A stretch of 64,000 nt of DNA. Origin: an uncultured Bacteroidota bacterium (lineage in GTDB: Bacteria; Bacteroidota; Bacteroidia; Chitinophagales; Chitinophagaceae). Below, piece by piece: positions 10,538 to 20,602 of the stretch. Positions within the stretch are counted from its first letter, which is position 1. The number at the start of each line of letters is the position of its first letter. Location: assembly GCA_903858475.1 (NCBI GenBank), contig CAIOIZ010000138.1, positions 1 through 64,000 on the forward strand. The letters are read 5' to 3'. The position numbers were made by a program, and so were the translations under genes. The notes under the pieces are model-generated. The model worked only from the letters and a program-made list of their open reading frames with translations. It had not been told where the DNA came from and ran no database searches.

Positions 10538-11839
10538 CTATATTCTTTTAATATCGGCCCCTAGGGCTCGTAATCTTCCATCTATGTCCTGATACCCACG
10601 ATCTATTTGTTCGATATTTTGAATGGTACTCTTTCCTTTGGCACTCAATGCGGCAATCAGCAGGGCTACACCAGCTCGAATATCTGGACTACTCATGGTA
10701 ATTCCTCTTAAATGCTGTGCCCTTTCCAGTCCAATTACCACAGCGCGATGCGGATCGCAAAGAATAATCTGGGCGCCCATTTCAATAAGCTTATCGGTAA
10801 AGAACAGACGGCTTTCAAACATTTTTTGATGAATCAATACACTGCCATGTGCTTGAATGGCAGTTACCAAAATAATGCTGAGTAAATCTGGTGTAAAGCC
10901 TGGCCACGGATGATCATAAATAGTAAGCACGCCGCCATCCATGTATTTCTGTATTTCATATCGGTCTTGTGCGGGAATGAAAATATCATCTCCCCTGAAT
11001 TCCATTTCAATGCCCAATAATTTAAATTTATCGGGAATAATTCCGAGGTGTTCAATGCCTGCATTTTTAATGGTAATGGCACTTTGTGTCATGGCTGCCA
11101 ACCCAATAAAACTACCCACTTCAATCATATCAGGCAAAATGGTATGTTCGGTGCCTTTTAGTGATTTTACCCCTTCGATAATTAAGAGGTTGCTGCCTAT
11201 TCCTTCAATCTGAGCGCCCATTCTATTCAGCATGCGACAGAGTTGTTGTAAATAGGGTTCACAGGCCGCATTGTAAATTTGGGTTGTTCCATTGGCCAAT
11301 ACGGCCGCCATTAAAATATTGGCAGTACCCGTTACGCTGGGTTCGTCGAGTAAAATATTAGTTCCTTTGAGTTCGTTGGCTGTCAAATGAAAAAAGCCAT
11401 CTTCATTATAAGCATAGTGGGCGCCTAATTTTTCAAAACCAATGATATGGGTATCGAGTCTTCTTCTTCCTATTTTATCGCCCCCAGGTTTGGGAATAAA
11501 TGCCTTTTTAAACCTTGATAACAAAGGACCTGCTAACATAACGGAACCGCGTAGGCGACCACTTTTTTTATGGTAGCCTTCACTCTGCAGGTAGTCTACT
11601 GCAACATCATCGGCCTGAAAACTGCAGGTATTGCGATCGATGCGCTCAATTTTCACATTCATATCCGACAGCAATTCAATCAGTAGGTTGACATCAATAA
11701 TATCGGGAATATTGTGAATGGTTATTTTTTCGGAACTTAATAATACTGCAGAAATGATTTGCAGCGCTTCATTTTTAGCACCTTGTGGGCTAATATTACC
11801 TGATAAAATATTGCCTCCTCTTACTTCAAATGAGCCCAT
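10538..11839 (-). CDS. murA: UDP-N-acetylglucosamine 1-carboxyvinyltransferase
   Basis: ORF; GGNILSGNISPQGAKNEALQIISA, RPDIRAG-like SSPDIRAGVALL; start moved to MGSFEVRGG. Confidence 0.95.
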   Translation of the reverse strand: MGSFEVRGGNILSGNISPQGAKNEALQIISAVLLSSEKITIHNIPDIIDVNLLIELLSDMNVKIERIDRNTCSFQADDVAVDYLQSEGYHKKSGRLRGSVMLAGPLLSRFKKAFIPKPGGDKIGRRRLDTHIIGFEKLGAHYAYNEDGFFHLTANELKGTNILLDEPSVTGTANILMAAVLANGTTQIYNAACEPYLQQLCRMLNRMGAQIEGIGSNLLIIEGVKSLKGTEHTILPDMIEVGSFIGLAAMTQSAITIKNAGIEHLGIIPDKFKLLGIEMEFRGDDIFIPAQDRYEIQKYMDGGVLTIYDHPWPGFTPDLLSIILVTAIQAHGSVLIHQKMFESRLFFTDKLIEMGAQIILCDPHRAVVIGLERAQHLRGITMSSPDIRAGVALLIAALSAKGKSTIQNIEQIDRGYQDIDGRLRALGADIKRI

Positions 11840-11883
11840 GTTATTAAATTGTATGGTGTATAAACTACTCGCAAGGTAAAAAC

Positions 11884-11913
11884 AAAAAGGTTGAAACAAA
11901 TTTCAACCTTTTT
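11884..11913 (-). terminator. Near-perfect hairpin AAAAAGGTTGAAA/TTTCAACCTTTTT
   Basis: 13-bp perfect stem with T-tract, downstream of the minus-strand DUF4290 gene. Confidence 0.8.
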
Positions 11914-11933
11914 CAATTATATATAATATGCAG

Positions 11934-12692
11934 TTAATATCTTTTCTTGAAACTACGGTTGTTGTTTCGGTTGTCTCTGCCACCACCTCTATTGTCTCTA
12001 CCACCACCACGATTGTCTCTGCCGCCACCTGCATTGTCACGGCTACCTCCACCATTATTGCGACCGCTAAAATTCTTTCTGAAATTATTTCTTCCGTTGT
12101 TACTGGCATAATCATCCCTTTCTGGACGATTATCGGCACGGTGTTTTACAAAAGGACGGTTATTGAATTCCAGTTCGCCATCTGTGATACTTTGTAATTC
12201 AGCCTGTATGTTTTCGTCATGCACCAATTCCTTGTGCCAATTGCTATACGTTAGTTTCATGTAGTAAGCAACTGCATTGGCAAACCCTTGTTTCTTTTCT
12301 GGATTTTCTTCCTGCAATGCTTTGTCGATAACGATTTCAATATTCTTGCCCAGGTGATTAAACTTGGGATATCTTTTCGGATAACGAAGCGGCTCAGGCC
12401 TGGCTTTTAAAGTTTCTCTGGTAGGAATGGGATAGGGGCTTTCTACATCAAGTGTAAACTCACTGATTAAGAAAAGATGATCCCATAATTTATGTCGGAA
12501 ATCCTCCACATTTTTAAGGTGAGGATTTAAAAAGCCCATCAGTTCAATGACTGCGTAAGCATTTTTTTGTCTTTCTTCTTTGTTTTCTAATGAAAGTAAA
12601 TACTCAACCATTTTTTGGATATGGCGACCATATTCCTTCATACTTAAATGATTTCTGGTTGTATTGTATTCCATGTTTTCGACATTCTCCAT
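11934..12692 (-). CDS. DUF4290-family protein with C-terminal Gly/Arg/Asn-rich (RGG-like) tail
   Basis: ORF 252 aa; conserved-looking N-terminal domain, C-terminus GGGSRDNAGGGRDNRGGGRDNRGGGRDNR. Confidence 0.8.
   Translation of the reverse strand: MENVENMEYNTTRNHLSMKEYGRHIQKMVEYLLSLENKEERQKNAYAVIELMGFLNPHLKNVEDFRHKLWDHLFLISEFTLDVESPYPIPTRETLKARPEPLRYPKRYPKFNHLGKNIEIVIDKALQEENPEKKQGFANAVAYYMKLTYSNWHKELVHDENIQAELQSITDGELEFNNRPFVKHRADNRPERDDYASNNGRNNFRKNFSGRNNGGGSRDNAGGGRDNRGGGRDNRGGGRDNRNNNRSFKKRY
11963..12055. repeat. 21-bp tandem repeat encoding GGGRDNR heptads
   Basis: Repeated units such as CGATTGTCTCTGCCGCCACCT / CTATTGTCTCTACCACCACCA. Confidence 0.8.
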
Positions 12693-12707
12693 ACTACAAA
12701 TGTAAGG

Positions 12708-13112
12708 TTATTTTAAAAATTGCTTTGCGGACACCCAAAGTGCTAAAAAAGCACCGATACTATCGGCGGCAAAATCCAGTAAGTCGAAACTGCGCCCCGG
12801 TACAAAATATTTTTGAATGAATTCGGTAGCGAGTCCCCAAATAGCCACGGCGAGGGCTATTTTTATGAAGAAATTACGTAATTCATAGCCTTTTAGGGCT
12901 GTTTTGCTTAAAGGTTGCATGAACAAATAGGCCAATAAAGCAAAAATACCGACATGAATAAGCTTGTCACCATAAATGAGGGTAAACCAATTGTCTATTT
13001 TGGGCAAATCCTCGCCGGGCAAACATATTAATACCAGAATAATAAAAAACCAGGCGATGCCTGGTATAAATCGACGCATCTGTCCTCTTAAAGGAGCATT
13101 GATATCGCTCAT
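12708..13112 (-). CDS. VanZ-like family protein
   Basis: ORF 134 aa; DKLIHVGIFALLAYLF and EFIQKYFVPGRSFDLLDFAADSIGA. Confidence 0.85.
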   Translation of the reverse strand: MSDINAPLRGQMRRFIPGIAWFFIILVLICLPGEDLPKIDNWFTLIYGDKLIHVGIFALLAYLFMQPLSKTALKGYELRNFFIKIALAVAIWGLATEFIQKYFVPGRSFDLLDFAADSIGAFLALWVSAKQFLK

Positions 13113-13118
13113 ATTATT

Positions 13119-13496
13119 TTAACCTACTAGTTGGCTATAAGCTGCAGCATCCATTAGTCCGTCGATATCAGCAGGATTGGCAACGGTCATTTTAACCATC
13201 CAACCTTTACCATATGGGTCGCTGTTTACCAACTCGGGCTGTGATTCCAATATTGGATTTACTTCGTTAATGGTACCTGCAATGGGTAGAAACAAATCAC
13301 TCACTGTTTTAACTGCTTCTACACTTCCGAAAATATCTTCCGCTTTCAGTATTTTACCTACACCACTTATATCTACATATACAATATCACCTAGTTCTCT
13401 TTGTGCAAAATCGGTGATTCCTACGGTAGCAGTATTGCCTTCCAAAGCAACCCATTCGTGGTCCTTGGTATACTTTACATTGTCAGGGTAGTTCAT
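13119..13496 (-). CDS. gcvH: Glycine cleavage system H protein
   Basis: ORF 125 aa; [28 protein letters not shown] lipoyl-lysine motif. Confidence 0.96.
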   Translation of the reverse strand: MNYPDNVKYTKDHEWVALEGNTATVGITDFAQRELGDIVYVDISGVGKILKAEDIFGSVEAVKTVSDLFLPIAGTINEVNPILESQPELVNSDPYGKGWMVKMTVANPADIDGLMDAAAYSQLVG

Positions 13497-13584
13497 ACTT
13501 CTTAGTTGTGATTTGTGATAAATTAATTTGACTGCAATTTACAAATTTTTACTCATCTCCGATTGAATTACTCCATTTGGAGCA

Positions 13585-14310
13585 TTACTGTTTGATGATT
13601 TCCATTTTCATTCTTACATCTCCCAATGGTCGGTCAAATTGATTTTTGGGTACGGTTGCAATTTTATCAACGACTTCCAGTCCTTTTTCTACTTCTCCGA
13701 ATACAGTATAGTTCATATCCAAAAATGGCGTTCCACCTTTTTCTTTGTATACCATCCTTTGAATTCTGGAGAATTTACGGCCGATTTGCATTTCTACTTG
13801 GTTCAATTCAGCGTCGGTATATTTTTTTCCTTGTACAATATAAAATTGACAGCCACTGCTGGATTTTTCAGGGTTGTTGTTTCTTGCTGCAGCAAGGGCT
13901 CCTTTTTTGTGGTAAAGCGTGGTATCAAACTCAGCCGGAATCATATAGCCCACATCGCCGCCACCAAGCATCATTTCATAACTGGCATTTTTACTGCCGG
14001 GATCACCACCTTGAATCATGAATTCATTAATCACCCGATGAAAAATCAAGCTATCGTAAAAATGTTCACCTACTAATTTGATGAAATTGGCTTTGTGTTG
14101 TGGTGTTTTATCATACAATCTAACAATGATAATACCACTGTCTGTAGTAATTTTAATTCTAGTGCCAGCAACGGGTTTTACAGCGGGAGTCTTAAGGACA
14201 GGTTTTGCTTTTACTGTAGTTGGCTTTTTGGGAACGATGGCTTTTTTTACCTGGGCAAAGCCGGTAACAGTTAACACACTTAATACAATTGGAATCAATA
14301 CACGTTTCAT
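13585..14310 (-). CDS. Cyclophilin-type peptidylprolyl isomerase, secreted
   Basis: ORF 241 aa; signal peptide, FHRVINEFMIQGGDP, SSGCQFYIVQG. Confidence 0.93.
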   Translation of the reverse strand: MKRVLIPIVLSVLTVTGFAQVKKAIVPKKPTTVKAKPVLKTPAVKPVAGTRIKITTDSGIIIVRLYDKTPQHKANFIKLVGEHFYDSLIFHRVINEFMIQGGDPGSKNASYEMMLGGGDVGYMIPAEFDTTLYHKKGALAAARNNNPEKSSSGCQFYIVQGKKYTDAELNQVEMQIGRKFSRIQRMVYKEKGGTPFLDMNYTVFGEVEKGLEVVDKIATVPKNQFDRPLGDVRMKMEIIKQ

Positions 14311-14321
14311 TGTTCTTCTAT

Positions 14322-14675
14322 TTAATCAATAAATTTTTGTTGTTGAAAATAAAGCAAGATATGGTCTTTTAAAAAATTTTCCTGGTCTATTAATTGGTAG
14401 TCTGGCAAAGCTTTTAATTGCTTAAAATGTGGCCATCCCTCCTCATCCCTTCCTTCAATGCTATAATAACCGCTGGAGGATAAAATCGAACAAACTGCAA
14501 TATGCATAAGGTCCTGCTTTTGTTCTTTAGTGAAAGTTTGGGGCCCGGCACCCAGTTCTTGCACCCCAATCAGCAATAAAATGCCATCCATGTCTGGCTT
14601 GATGCCAAATCTTTCCTTTAATAGGATGCGTAATTTGAGCCAACGAATAGTAATATCTTCCAGCGCATGATGCAT
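14322..14675 (-). CDS. Hypothetical protein
   Basis: ORF 117 aa fitting between PPIase and serS; family not recognised with certainty. Confidence 0.7.
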   Translation of the reverse strand: MHHALEDITIRWLKLRILLKERFGIKPDMDGILLLIGVQELGAGPQTFTKEQKQDLMHIAVCSILSSSGYYSIEGRDEEGWPHFKQLKALPDYQLIDQENFLKDHILLYFQQQKFID

Positions 14676-14748
14676 ATGGCCGCAAAGATAGGGGGCTCTG
14701 TCTTTCTGAAAAATTGTATTCCTGATAAAAATGCGTTCATCAAAGCAG

Positions 14749-14756
14749 TATCTTTG
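14749..14756 (+). promoter_or_regulatory. Candidate -7 box TATCTTTG upstream of serS
   Basis: Matches Bacteroidota TAnnTTTG; no clear -33 TTG. Confidence 0.4.
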
Positions 14757-14777
14757 GCGAAATTTTTTAGAAAATAG

Positions 14778-16049
14778 ATGTTACAGATTAATTATATCAG
14801 GCAGCATGCCGATTTGGTAAAAACGAAATTAAGTAAAAAGCATTTTGCCGACCTCGGTTTAGTGGATCAGGTGATTGCCCTTGATGAGCAATTGCGCAAA
14901 TTGAAAAATGAAACAGAGAGTCTTCAGTCTGCAGTCAATGCAGCCAGTAAGGAGATTGGGGTATTGATGGCCAAAAAAGAATTAGAAGCCGCTGAAGCCA
15001 AGAAATTGGAAGTAGCCCAACATAAAACCAGTTTACAGCAACTGAATCAGCAACTGGCGGATACCGAAAAGCGCTTACTGGATGATATTATTAAGTTGCC
15101 AAATTTGCCCAACGATGACGTGCCTGATGGAAAAACACCAGCCGAAAATGTAGTGGTAAGAACTGGTGGAGAAATGCCAACACTTTACGATGGCGCTACC
15201 CCACATTGGGATTTGATAAAAAAATACGACCTAGTTGATTTTGAAACCGGCGTAAAACTTACTGGAAGTGGCTTTCCATTATACAAAGGCAAGGGCGCAA
15301 AATTGCAAAGGGCACTGATACAATATTTCCTTGACTTCAATACAACCGCAGGTTATACAGAATACCTTCCGCCTTTAATGGTAAACGAAGCAACTGCTTA
15401 TGGAACCGGACAGTTGCCTGATAAGGAAGGACAGATGTATCATGTAACAGAAGACAAATTTTATTTGATACCAACTGCAGAAGTACCTGTTACCAATATT
15501 TATCGCGATGAAATTGTAAAGGAAACAGATTTGCCTATAAAGATGACAGCCTATACGCCTTGTTTTAGAAGAGAAGCAGGTAGTTTTGGTAGTGATGTTA
15601 GGGGTTTAAACCGGGTGCATCAATTCGATAAAATTGAAATTGTACAATTGGTTCATCCAGAAACAAGTTATAGTACCTTGGATGAGATGGTGGCGCATGT
15701 TGAAAAATTATTACAAAGTTTGGAATTGCCTTATCGCATTTTAAGATTGTGCGGTGGAGATATGAGTTTTGCTAGTGCTATTACGTACGATTTTGAAGTA
15801 TTCAGTGCAGCCCAACAAAAATGGCTAGAAGTAAGCTCCGTAAGTAATTTCGAAGCTTTTCAAACCAATCGGATGAAAATACGATTGAAGGATGCCAGCG
15901 GAAAAACGCAATTATTGCATTCGTTGAATGGCTCTTCTTTGGCCTTGCCTCGAATTGTTGCAGGTCTTCTCGAAAATAAACAAACAGCCGAGGGTATTGT
16001 ATTGCCCAAGGTATTGCATTCCTATTTTGGGGCAGCTATTATCATGTAA
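14778..16049 (+). CDS. serS: Seryl-tRNA synthetase
   Basis: ORF 423 aa; coiled-coil N-terminus, TPCFRREAGSFGSDVRGLNRVHQFDKIE, NGSSLALPRIVAGLLEN. Confidence 0.97.
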   Translation: MLQINYIRQHADLVKTKLSKKHFADLGLVDQVIALDEQLRKLKNETESLQSAVNAASKEIGVLMAKKELEAAEAKKLEVAQHKTSLQQLNQQLADTEKRLLDDIIKLPNLPNDDVPDGKTPAENVVVRTGGEMPTLYDGATPHWDLIKKYDLVDFETGVKLTGSGFPLYKGKGAKLQRALIQYFLDFNTTAGYTEYLPPLMVNEATAYGTGQLPDKEGQMYHVTEDKFYLIPTAEVPVTNIYRDEIVKETDLPIKMTAYTPCFRREAGSFGSDVRGLNRVHQFDKIEIVQLVHPETSYSTLDEMVAHVEKLLQSLELPYRILRLCGGDMSFASAITYDFEVFSAAQQKWLEVSSVSNFEAFQTNRMKIRLKDASGKTQLLHSLNGSSLALPRIVAGLLENKQTAEGIVLPKVLHSYFGAAIIM

Positions 16050-16094
16050 TCATATTAACTAAATACATTCCTACACATTTTCAAACCTACAATT

Positions 16095-16466
16095 ATGAAA
16101 AAAATGATGGTCATTGTTGCAATGACAGTTTTTGTGGCCAGTTGTTCTCCAAAGTTGAAGCCAGCTGCTACCACTACTATCCCAAAGACAGAAGTGAGTC
16201 CTGTTGCTGAAGTAAATCCAGTGGCAGTGCAAATACCTGTACAAACAGAAGTAAAAGCCGATATTCCTGCCAGTCCAACCGCTTTAGCTGATGGAAAAAT
16301 TACTTACGAAGCAAAATGTGGTCGTTGTCATGCATTGAAAAATACTACTGATTTTGATGCAACCCGTTGGGTGAAATTGGTGAATTGGATGGCTCCTAAA
16401 GCAATGTTAAACGAAACGGAAAAAATCAATGTGTTGGCATACTTACAAGCCAATGCTAAGCAATAA
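16095..16466 (+). CDS. Lipoprotein with c-type cytochrome heme motif
   Basis: ORF 123 aa; lipobox FVASC, heme motif CGRCH. Confidence 0.75.
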   Translation: MKKMMVIVAMTVFVASCSPKLKPAATTTIPKTEVSPVAEVNPVAVQIPVQTEVKADIPASPTALADGKITYEAKCGRCHALKNTTDFDATRWVKLVNWMAPKAMLNETEKINVLAYLQANAKQ

Positions 16467-16487
16467 TTTGTTAAAACTTTATAAGTG

Positions 16488-16512
16488 GGCAGGGTTAACC
16501 CTGCCTTTTTTT
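16488..16512 (+). terminator. Intrinsic terminator GGCAGGG-TTAA-CCCTGCC-TTTTTTT
   Basis: 7-bp perfect stem followed by T7. Confidence 0.9.
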
Positions 16513-16676
16513 ATGCCTATATGAGTGTTTTATGTAGAAAGGCTAGCAGAAAACGAATTTATTTTTACTATTCTATGAGAATTATGTAAGCGAACTGAAA
16601 AGTTGAATAATACTTTGCAGCAATCAACTTTACCTATTAATTATTCAAGTTTGCTGCTATATCAAGACGTATTTAG

Positions 16677-17729
16677 TTAGTCATTGGTTTGTTCAAGCAA
16701 CTTAACTTTCTTATTCATAACATAAAACCATGCAGGCGGAATTAAAGCCAGTATCATACTGCCAGGATACCCTGTTGGTAACTGCGGAGCATCGGCATGG
16801 TGTTGTAATAGCTGGTATTTTCTACTGGCCAAATAATGATGATCACTGTGGCGACTTAATTCAAATAACATCAATCGGCCCAATGGATGGCTACTGTTCC
16901 AACTATGCCTGGCCAGCGTTCTTTCATATTGGCCAGGAGCCGTTTCCTTTCTTTGTAAGCCATAGTGCTCAATATAATTTACTGTCTCTAATAAGGTGAT
17001 GCCAATAGCAGCAGCAGCTAAAAAGTATAATCCAACCAGTCCGCCAAAATGCCAAAAAATTAAACCCGTAAAAGCAATTTGTATCAGGTGCGCCAGTATC
17101 ATTTCGTTACTGAAATGCCAGATTGATCGACCCTTTTTCCTTTGTTCTGCATTGGCTATTTTCCAAGCTGATAAATAGGCGAAAATGATTGTTCTAAAAT
17201 AAAATAGATATACTACTTCATTGTACCTGGCACTACTGGGGTCCAATGGGGTGGCTACATTTTTGTGATGTCCTTTATTGTGTTCAATAAAAAAATGCTG
17301 ATATAGTGATGTAGTCAATAATGCTTTTGCTAACCATTGTTCCATCTTATTAACCCGATGCCCCAATTCATGACCAACATTAATTCCAAAAGTGCCGCAT
17401 AATAAACCCATTGTCCAAACTCTTCCACCAATCTCCCACCATTGCAAGTCGGTTTGTGTAATACCCGATAAGAATATATACAGTGCTACAAATTGAAATG
17501 GAACGATGATATATAAGAGGTAATCATACAGGCGGTCTTTCTTTGCCATTTCCTCTTCTGCCGCATTCATATTTTTAGTATCTGAGGGAATGAGTAGTTC
17601 CAGTAGCGGAACCAAAACCCAGGTATACAATAAGGGGCTCCAGGTTAACAATCCATGTTGGGTAAAAGCCAATAAGGCCATCACGTAAATGGAAAGGGGG
17701 CTTAGGTATTTTATTGCTTTAAATCGCAT
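16677..17729 (-). CDS. alkB: Alkane 1-monooxygenase (AlkB-type, fatty-acid-desaturase superfamily)
   Basis: ORF 350 aa; His motifs HELGHR, EHNKGHH, NYIEHYGLQR, LSRHSDHHYLASRKYQ. Confidence 0.9.
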   Translation of the reverse strand: MRFKAIKYLSPLSIYVMALLAFTQHGLLTWSPLLYTWVLVPLLELLIPSDTKNMNAAEEEMAKKDRLYDYLLYIIVPFQFVALYIFLSGITQTDLQWWEIGGRVWTMGLLCGTFGINVGHELGHRVNKMEQWLAKALLTTSLYQHFFIEHNKGHHKNVATPLDPSSARYNEVVYLFYFRTIIFAYLSAWKIANAEQRKKGRSIWHFSNEMILAHLIQIAFTGLIFWHFGGLVGLYFLAAAAIGITLLETVNYIEHYGLQRKETAPGQYERTLARHSWNSSHPLGRLMLFELSRHSDHHYLASRKYQLLQHHADAPQLPTGYPGSMILALIPPAWFYVMNKKVKLLEQTND

Positions 17730-17908
17730 AAGAAAAATTCCTCAGCAAGGTACTGAAATGATTCATTTTGTTGGCTAGTTTGATATTTATATTACCCATT
17801 TTATTAGAAAGGGGGTATTTAATTTATAAATCTTAACAAAACAATGATTAAACTATCCGTAATTTAAGAGTCTAAAATCCATTGTGTATATCTACTAATA
17901 TTTTCAAT

Positions 17909-19351
17909 ATGTCAGTTTCCCCTCGATTAAAAAATCAGCACCTCCTATGGCGAGCAGCATTTGGCCCCATGGCTGAAAATATTGCTGACTTAGAAGGCAT
18001 CAACTCCAAAAAATTATGGGAGCTGCTGCTAAAAACCTCTGCCAAAAAACCCGATAAAATCGAAGTAGCACAAAATCTTGCGGATGGCTTATATAAGGGG
18101 GTACAGGATATTGCCAAAATGGAGGCAGCAGAAAGAAGAATAAATCAAAAAATTATTCAAGATCAATCGAGGGAAGATTTGAAAAATCTCAATATTCGCT
18201 GGCTGGATGAAATGATTAACAGTGAAGCCCAGTTAAGAGAAAAGATGAGTTTATTCTGGCATGGTCATTTTGCATGCAGGGTAGTGAATAGTTATTTTCA
18301 ACAAGAGTTATTGCAAGTGATACGAGAAAATGCGTTGGGGAATTTTGGAGATCTCTTAAGGGCAGTTAGCAAAAGTCCTGCAATGATTTCCTTTTTGAAC
18401 AATCAACAAAACAGGAAAAGGAAGCCCAACGAAAATTTTGCAAGGGAAGTGATGGAGTTGTTTACAATGGGTAGAGGGCATTATACCGAACAGGACATCA
18501 AAGAAGCTGCCCGTGCATTTACCGGTTGGGGTTTTAATGTGAGTGGTGAATTTGAATTCAGAATTAATCAACATGATGCAGATACTAAAACAGTATTGGG
18601 TAAAACCGGAAACTTTGATGGCGATGCAATACTCGATTTGTTATTAGCGCAAAAGCAAACTGCAAAATATATATGCAGTAAAATATATCGATTCTTTGTA
18701 AATGAGCAAATTGATGAAGTGAAAGTAAATTGGCTCGCCGACCGATTCTTTGTCAATAACTACGATATTAAAAAATTACTGGAAGATATCTTCTCCGCTA
18801 ATTGGTTTTATGAAGAAAAAAATATCGGCACACAAATTAAATCTCCCATTCAGCTATTGGTAGGCATAAGAAGGTTATTGCCCATGGAAATGGACAATGA
18901 TCAATCGCAATTATTGCTACAAAAAATATTAGGACAGATTTTATTTTTTCCGCCCAATGTAGCAGGCTGGCCAGGGGGTAGAAATTGGATTGATAGCAGT
19001 AGCCTAATGCTAAGGTTGCGTTTGCCACAGCTCATCACTGCCAATGAAATAGTAGAGCTGCGTCCCAAAGCAGATGACGATACACAAATGGGTATGATGG
19101 AAATGGCTAAAAAAATAAAGTCAGCGGTAAAGGGGGGCACCGCTACAATTGATTGGACATTATTGAATAAAACAGTAGCTACTGTACCCAGAGAGCAGCT
19201 GTTGAATAAATTAAAAGAAATGATTTTGCAAGCTAAAATGAGTGTCCCTAATTCCATCATCGAAAAATACCTCAATAAGGAGAGCCGGGAAAATTATATA
19301 AAAAGTACAGTGGTCAATCTGCTGTCTACACCTGAATATCAACTTTGTTAG
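17909..19351 (+). CDS. DUF1800 domain-containing protein
   Basis: ORF; LLWRAAFGP, FWHGHFACR, NENFAREVMELFTMGRGHYTEQDIKEAARAFTGW; start moved to MSVSPRLKNQ. Confidence 0.9.
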   Translation: MSVSPRLKNQHLLWRAAFGPMAENIADLEGINSKKLWELLLKTSAKKPDKIEVAQNLADGLYKGVQDIAKMEAAERRINQKIIQDQSREDLKNLNIRWLDEMINSEAQLREKMSLFWHGHFACRVVNSYFQQELLQVIRENALGNFGDLLRAVSKSPAMISFLNNQQNRKRKPNENFAREVMELFTMGRGHYTEQDIKEAARAFTGWGFNVSGEFEFRINQHDADTKTVLGKTGNFDGDAILDLLLAQKQTAKYICSKIYRFFVNEQIDEVKVNWLADRFFVNNYDIKKLLEDIFSANWFYEEKNIGTQIKSPIQLLVGIRRLLPMEMDNDQSQLLLQKILGQILFFPPNVAGWPGGRNWIDSSSLMLRLRLPQLITANEIVELRPKADDDTQMGMMEMAKKIKSAVKGGTATIDWTLLNKTVATVPREQLLNKLKEMILQAKMSVPNSIIEKYLNKESRENYIKSTVVNLLSTPEYQLC

Positions 19352-19384
19352 TCAACTTTATTATTCATCCATATTACTGAAATC

Positions 19385-20578
19385 ATGGTAATTAAACGAA
19401 GGGCATTTATACAAACAGGCGCATTGGCAACCGCCACCTTGATGCTCCCTAAATTTTTAAAAGCTTTTGAAAAACCCCAGATGGTTCCACCTGGCAATAA
19501 GGTGGTAGTAGTAATACAATTAAGTGGCGGCAATGATGGCCTTAATACGGTTATCCCTATACGAAATGATATCTATTATAAACAAAGGCCTAAGCTGGCC
19601 ATTGAAAAAGACAAAGCCGTTTTGTTAACCGATGAAGTGGGGTTAAATCCAGCCTTGGAAGGGTTCAAGCAATTATTTGATGAAGGTCAATTATCTATCC
19701 TCAATAATGTAGGATATCCCAATCCGGATCGATCCCATTTCAGAAGCATGGATATTTGGCATAGTGCCAGCGCCAGTAATCAATATGTAAATACGGGATG
19801 GATTGGTCGCTACCTAGATGCACAATGCAATGGATGTAGTAAGCCTACCCAGGCCATGGAAATTGATGATGTGTTGAGTTTGGCTTTAAAAGGAGAAAAT
19901 AATAAAGGACTTGCATTTACAGATCCCGCGAAATTATACAATGCCAGCAATGAAAAATATTATAAGGACATCAATGCAGCTCATCAAAGCGGTGAAGCAA
20001 CGGCAGATTATTTATATAAAACCATGAGTGAAACATTGAGTAGTGCCGATTATATCTATCAACAGAGTAGGCTACACCCTACGGGCGCTGTATATCCTTC
20101 CTCTGCATTGGGCCGCGATTTAAAAACCATTGCATCCCTCATTTTATCTGATATCAATACAAAAGTATACTATGTAAGCCTGGGTAGTTTTGATACCCAT
20201 GTTAATCAAGAAGCACAACAAAAAAGATTGTTTACCGAATTAAATGATGCGGTGAAAGCCTTTACAAACGATTTGAAAAAGAACAATCGTTTTGAAGATG
20301 TATTGATGATGACTTTTAGTGAGTTTGGAAGAAGGGTTGCACAAAATGCCAGTGGCGGTACAGATCACGGAACAGCCAATAATCTATTCTTACTGAGTGG
20401 TGGTTTGAAAAGAAAAGGCATCCTCAATGCACTTCCGAATCTTACTGATTTAATCGATGGTGATTTGAAGCATACGGTGGATTTCAAAAGCGTTTATGCC
20501 ACGGTGTTAAATAAATGGCTAAATGCTAATGATCAATCAATATTGGGACATCAGTTTGAATACCTTGATTTTATATAA
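19385..20578 (+). CDS. DUF1501 domain-containing protein with Tat-like N-terminus
   Basis: ORF 397 aa; KRRAFIQTG, VVVIQLSGGNDGLNTVIP, SEFGRRVAQNASGGTDHGTANN. Confidence 0.92.
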   Translation: MVIKRRAFIQTGALATATLMLPKFLKAFEKPQMVPPGNKVVVVIQLSGGNDGLNTVIPIRNDIYYKQRPKLAIEKDKAVLLTDEVGLNPALEGFKQLFDEGQLSILNNVGYPNPDRSHFRSMDIWHSASASNQYVNTGWIGRYLDAQCNGCSKPTQAMEIDDVLSLALKGENNKGLAFTDPAKLYNASNEKYYKDINAAHQSGEATADYLYKTMSETLSSADYIYQQSRLHPTGAVYPSSALGRDLKTIASLILSDINTKVYYVSLGSFDTHVNQEAQQKRLFTELNDAVKAFTNDLKKNNRFEDVLMMTFSEFGRRVAQNASGGTDHGTANNLFLLSGGLKRKGILNALPNLTDLIDGDLKHTVDFKSVYATVLNKWLNANDQSILGHQFEYLDFI

Positions 20579-20602
20579 TCGCTTAGCTATCGGCAGAAAA
20601 AA

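Noticed and set aside
11963-12055. Possible CRISPR-like repeat
   Set aside because: Contiguous 21-bp coding repeat with no unique spacers.
11903-12197. Alternative-frame ORFs (Val/Thr/Glu-rich minus frame and Ser/Thr/Val-rich plus frame) over the DUF4290 tail
   Set aside because: Low-complexity shadows of the 21-bp repeat; the DUF4290 reading frame is the supported one.
13626-14076. Two overlapping plus-strand ORFs opposite the PPIase gene
   Set aside because: Antisense shadow ORFs with no recognisable domain; the minus-strand cyclophilin is unambiguous.
17834-17863. TTAACA/GTAATT motifs upstream of the DUF1800 gene
   Set aside because: Spacing (26 bp) is not in the 11-bp phase, so not part of the repeat family.
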